7,708 nt of DNA. It comes from Kiritimatiellia bacterium. Its GTDB lineage: Bacteria; Verrucomicrobiota; Kiritimatiellia; RFP12; UBA1067. The stretch lies in NCBI GenBank assembly GCA_017999015.1, contig JAGOBZ010000144.1:1-7708 (forward strand), in the 5' to 3' direction. The position numbers were made by a program, and so were the translations under genes. Shown in pieces: positions 7,101 through 7,708 of this stretch. The notes under the pieces are model-generated. The model did no database searches. It had not been told where the DNA came from and saw only the letters and a list, made by a program, of their open reading frames with translations. Each line of letters begins with the position of its first letter. Position 1 is the stretch's first letter.

Positions 7101-7708
7101 GCGGGATCCGGCGTGTTGTCCGCTTCGGCAGGCAGCCGGTCCACCGCATAGGCGGAACTTCCGCGCACCCAGCCGTTGAAAGTCACGGAGGGAGAGGCTG
7201 CAAAGACATTCGTCTCGGCCGGATACCCGGCGAAATACTCCGTCACGCGCTGCGTCACATTCGTCGTCCAACCGTCAAAGGATTGCGTGATCTTCTGCTT
7301 GCCCACCTGGCCGTTGCTGTCCGTGAAAACATCCGGCGGCGCCGCCCACCCGTTGAAATTCTGATACTCCGCGCGCGTCACCCGATACGCGCCGGTCAGG
7401 TCGTCAAATAGAACGTGGACACACCCGCTGCCGGCCGTTGAGACGCGGATCCGGTGTTCCGGCGGCACGCCGCCGCTGCCGCACACGCCCGTCACCGGCA
7501 GCGTCAGCGGCACCGTCTGCGAAGCGTCGCCCCAATACACCGGATCGGGCAAGAACGTATCGGAGACCGCGTCATACCGGCTCTCGCCGCACACGTAGAA
7601 GCAGAGATTGGTGGGGTCCCGGCCCGCAAGCGGGACGATGCCCCGCCAGAATCCGCCCTCAACGGGCGTCATGGACACGGCATGCTCGGCCCCGGGCTCG
7701 CCGACCAC
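4148..7708 (-). CDS. Large exported multidomain surface protein, C-terminal part (5' end outside window)
   Basis: The frame is open for 1186 codons from the right edge to TAG at 4148-4150. The true start lies outside the window; the GTG at the edge is only the first whole codon. Numbering from that edge: residues 115-180 hold three short aromatic motifs (NFNGW, SFDGW, TFNGW). About 205-410 looks like a beta-sandwich of LamG/concanavalin type (weak, by eye), and similar beta-rich stretches continue to about 850. About 852-966 is Calx-beta-like. About 968-1067 is a PKD domain (WNFGDGSP, then HVFASAGDW and ACDKDGDADD). An EF-hand-like calcium loop follows with Asp1104, Asp1106, Asp1108 and Glu1115. 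The final 50 residues (GWITWAP...YTVEGKTNL...FFKVKVSLPD) are the C-terminal tail style seen in PVC-superphylum exported proteins. No catalytic motif is seen. The likely role is adhesion or polysaccharide binding at the cell surface. The gene appears unrelated to the operon downstream. Confidence 0.85.
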   Translation of the reverse strand: MVGEPGAEHAVSMTPVEGGFWRGIVPLAGRDPTNLCFYVCGESRYDAVSDTFLPDPVYWGDASQTVPLTLPVTGVCGSGGVPPEHRIRVSTAGSGCVHVLFDDLTGAYRVTRAEYQNFNGWAAPPDVFTDSNGQVGKQKITQSFDGWTTNVTQRVTEYFAGYPAETNVFAASPSVTFNGWVRGSSAYAVDRLPAEADNTPDPADPKFRNVAVMLMGGKAGLGLGYIHNREGYTLPDGIDRISFKCRLGQVASPREAVYYTQGFLMQNYLVRASVGADAGMSSQEPSLSVLGYYLDYDNFYEYRMTQVPDTANLNRDKRILHELYKWRGGVPYRLTSSTRNEDLTILTRTTVELRMFTSGSTTTLRCKFGSTDNVLQATDSGSTGGAALTRGTCGFMSAECRSGFSGVFSQATAAGAVATGASTPLLLSNTVASDIQNWSYAPAGRWEVRTDYTVKGIYTVIPTQKLGVFLQPTEFGTDESPHAPGTLAWTLFEEVTLSGFGYQNYDVPVSSWRSHFVMLQPIGRTDGQNIDVAVDELQLTNWRGRTGSDLSPGEDEQMNLPAATEWVATEAWVSDGRVDLDHRRGGREVDALGAEGAWLDQSVRSPCMMTGAGMLEFDYQVLRAPARLTVQYAPAETPDAWQEVSSWVVTEAMTVFSHASVFLGTNNAGYLRVLNERDDACVDARVLIDHAVAWDEPPVDDTAWRAYNAKISDSDALRVMLDESKACFLNNSQTAETDPVQDRDLPFLQSPALAFPFGSLTFMARAYDAGMPATIAVYASTNGCAAPAEHWFKAHEFSGISHVLYQTYRFAPSLPAQFDAIRLVVATDGSSGRACVDDVAVCEPDAVAVAPCLIVQGPASPISERAALDGDGQVTVRLSEPYPEAVEVRLDVSPGASAANGCLSLTATNLVFEAGSVEQHVAINAVKDGTALSGAGGFTVTPVMVSPAAAQLYYSASFPAVVRVLNNAPLIVTPIDSGLQEPAMTIPCGQPFNFYWDVHDVSADSSADVGNGMMITWNFGDGSPSVVWGASGMISHVFASAGDWVVRMTACDKDGDADDVYFMVRVLEPATLLTPVPIPYAWLNLYPSALAAAGGDYESAAQDDTDSDGQATWQEYVAGSDPTNFYSVFRAGIVVSNGIGWITWAPDLGPFARRYTVEGKTNLTDEVWSERKSGMRFFKVKVSLPD

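Overview
This window reads as a piece of chromosome from an anaerobic bacterium of the PVC superphylum, most likely Kiritimatiellota or a relative such as Lentisphaerae or Verrucomicrobia. The basis is architectural. The large protein at the right ends with an EF-hand-like Asp/Asp/Asp...Glu loop, then a short beta-rich tail of the type 'W-x-x-W-x-P...Y-T-V-E...T-N-L...W', and the very end FFKVKVSLP. This is a common ending for exported proteins in that superphylum. A HydG-family maturase fits an anaerobic lifestyle. This taxonomic guess is inference from protein style, not from a marker gene.

All five genes lie on the minus strand, so the reading order is right to left. (1) 7708-4148 is the C-terminal 1186 codons of a very large, probably secreted surface protein. 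It has aromatic FxGW motifs, a probable jelly-roll region, a Calx-beta-like domain, a PKD domain and an EF-hand-like loop. (2) 4147-3962 is a 186-base intergenic region with a good sigma-70-type promoter (TTGATG-17-TATAGT) and a roughly 130-base mRNA leader. The leader has a possible second, in-frame upstream start and a hairpin that could hide the ribosome binding site. (3) 3961-2417 encodes a HydG-family radical SAM enzyme with altered C-terminal cluster ligands. (4) 2410-1442 encodes an AEC-family (auxin efflux carrier type) permease, six bases after the previous stop. (5) 1441-1343 is a 99-base gap with a weaker candidate promoter. (6) 1342-587 encodes a classical short-chain dehydrogenase/reductase. 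(7) 549-1 is the 5' part of an unrecognised single-pass membrane protein that runs off the left edge.

The HydG-like gene, permease, SDR and membrane protein are co-directional and closely spaced, so they probably form one transcription unit driven from about 4093, perhaps with a second start ahead of the SDR. None of the companions is a hydrogenase subunit, HydE or HydF. The most interesting point is the maturase itself. The canonical HydG motif CX2CX22C, which holds the auxiliary cluster and its extra 'dangler' iron, has its middle Cys replaced by Gly, while two new Cys appear nearby (C426-x5-C432-x5-C438-x13-C452). The usual AGS-type active-site loop also reads DASSN. Together with the non-hydrogenase neighbourhood, this suggests a HydG paralogue with altered chemistry rather than a standard H-cluster maturase.
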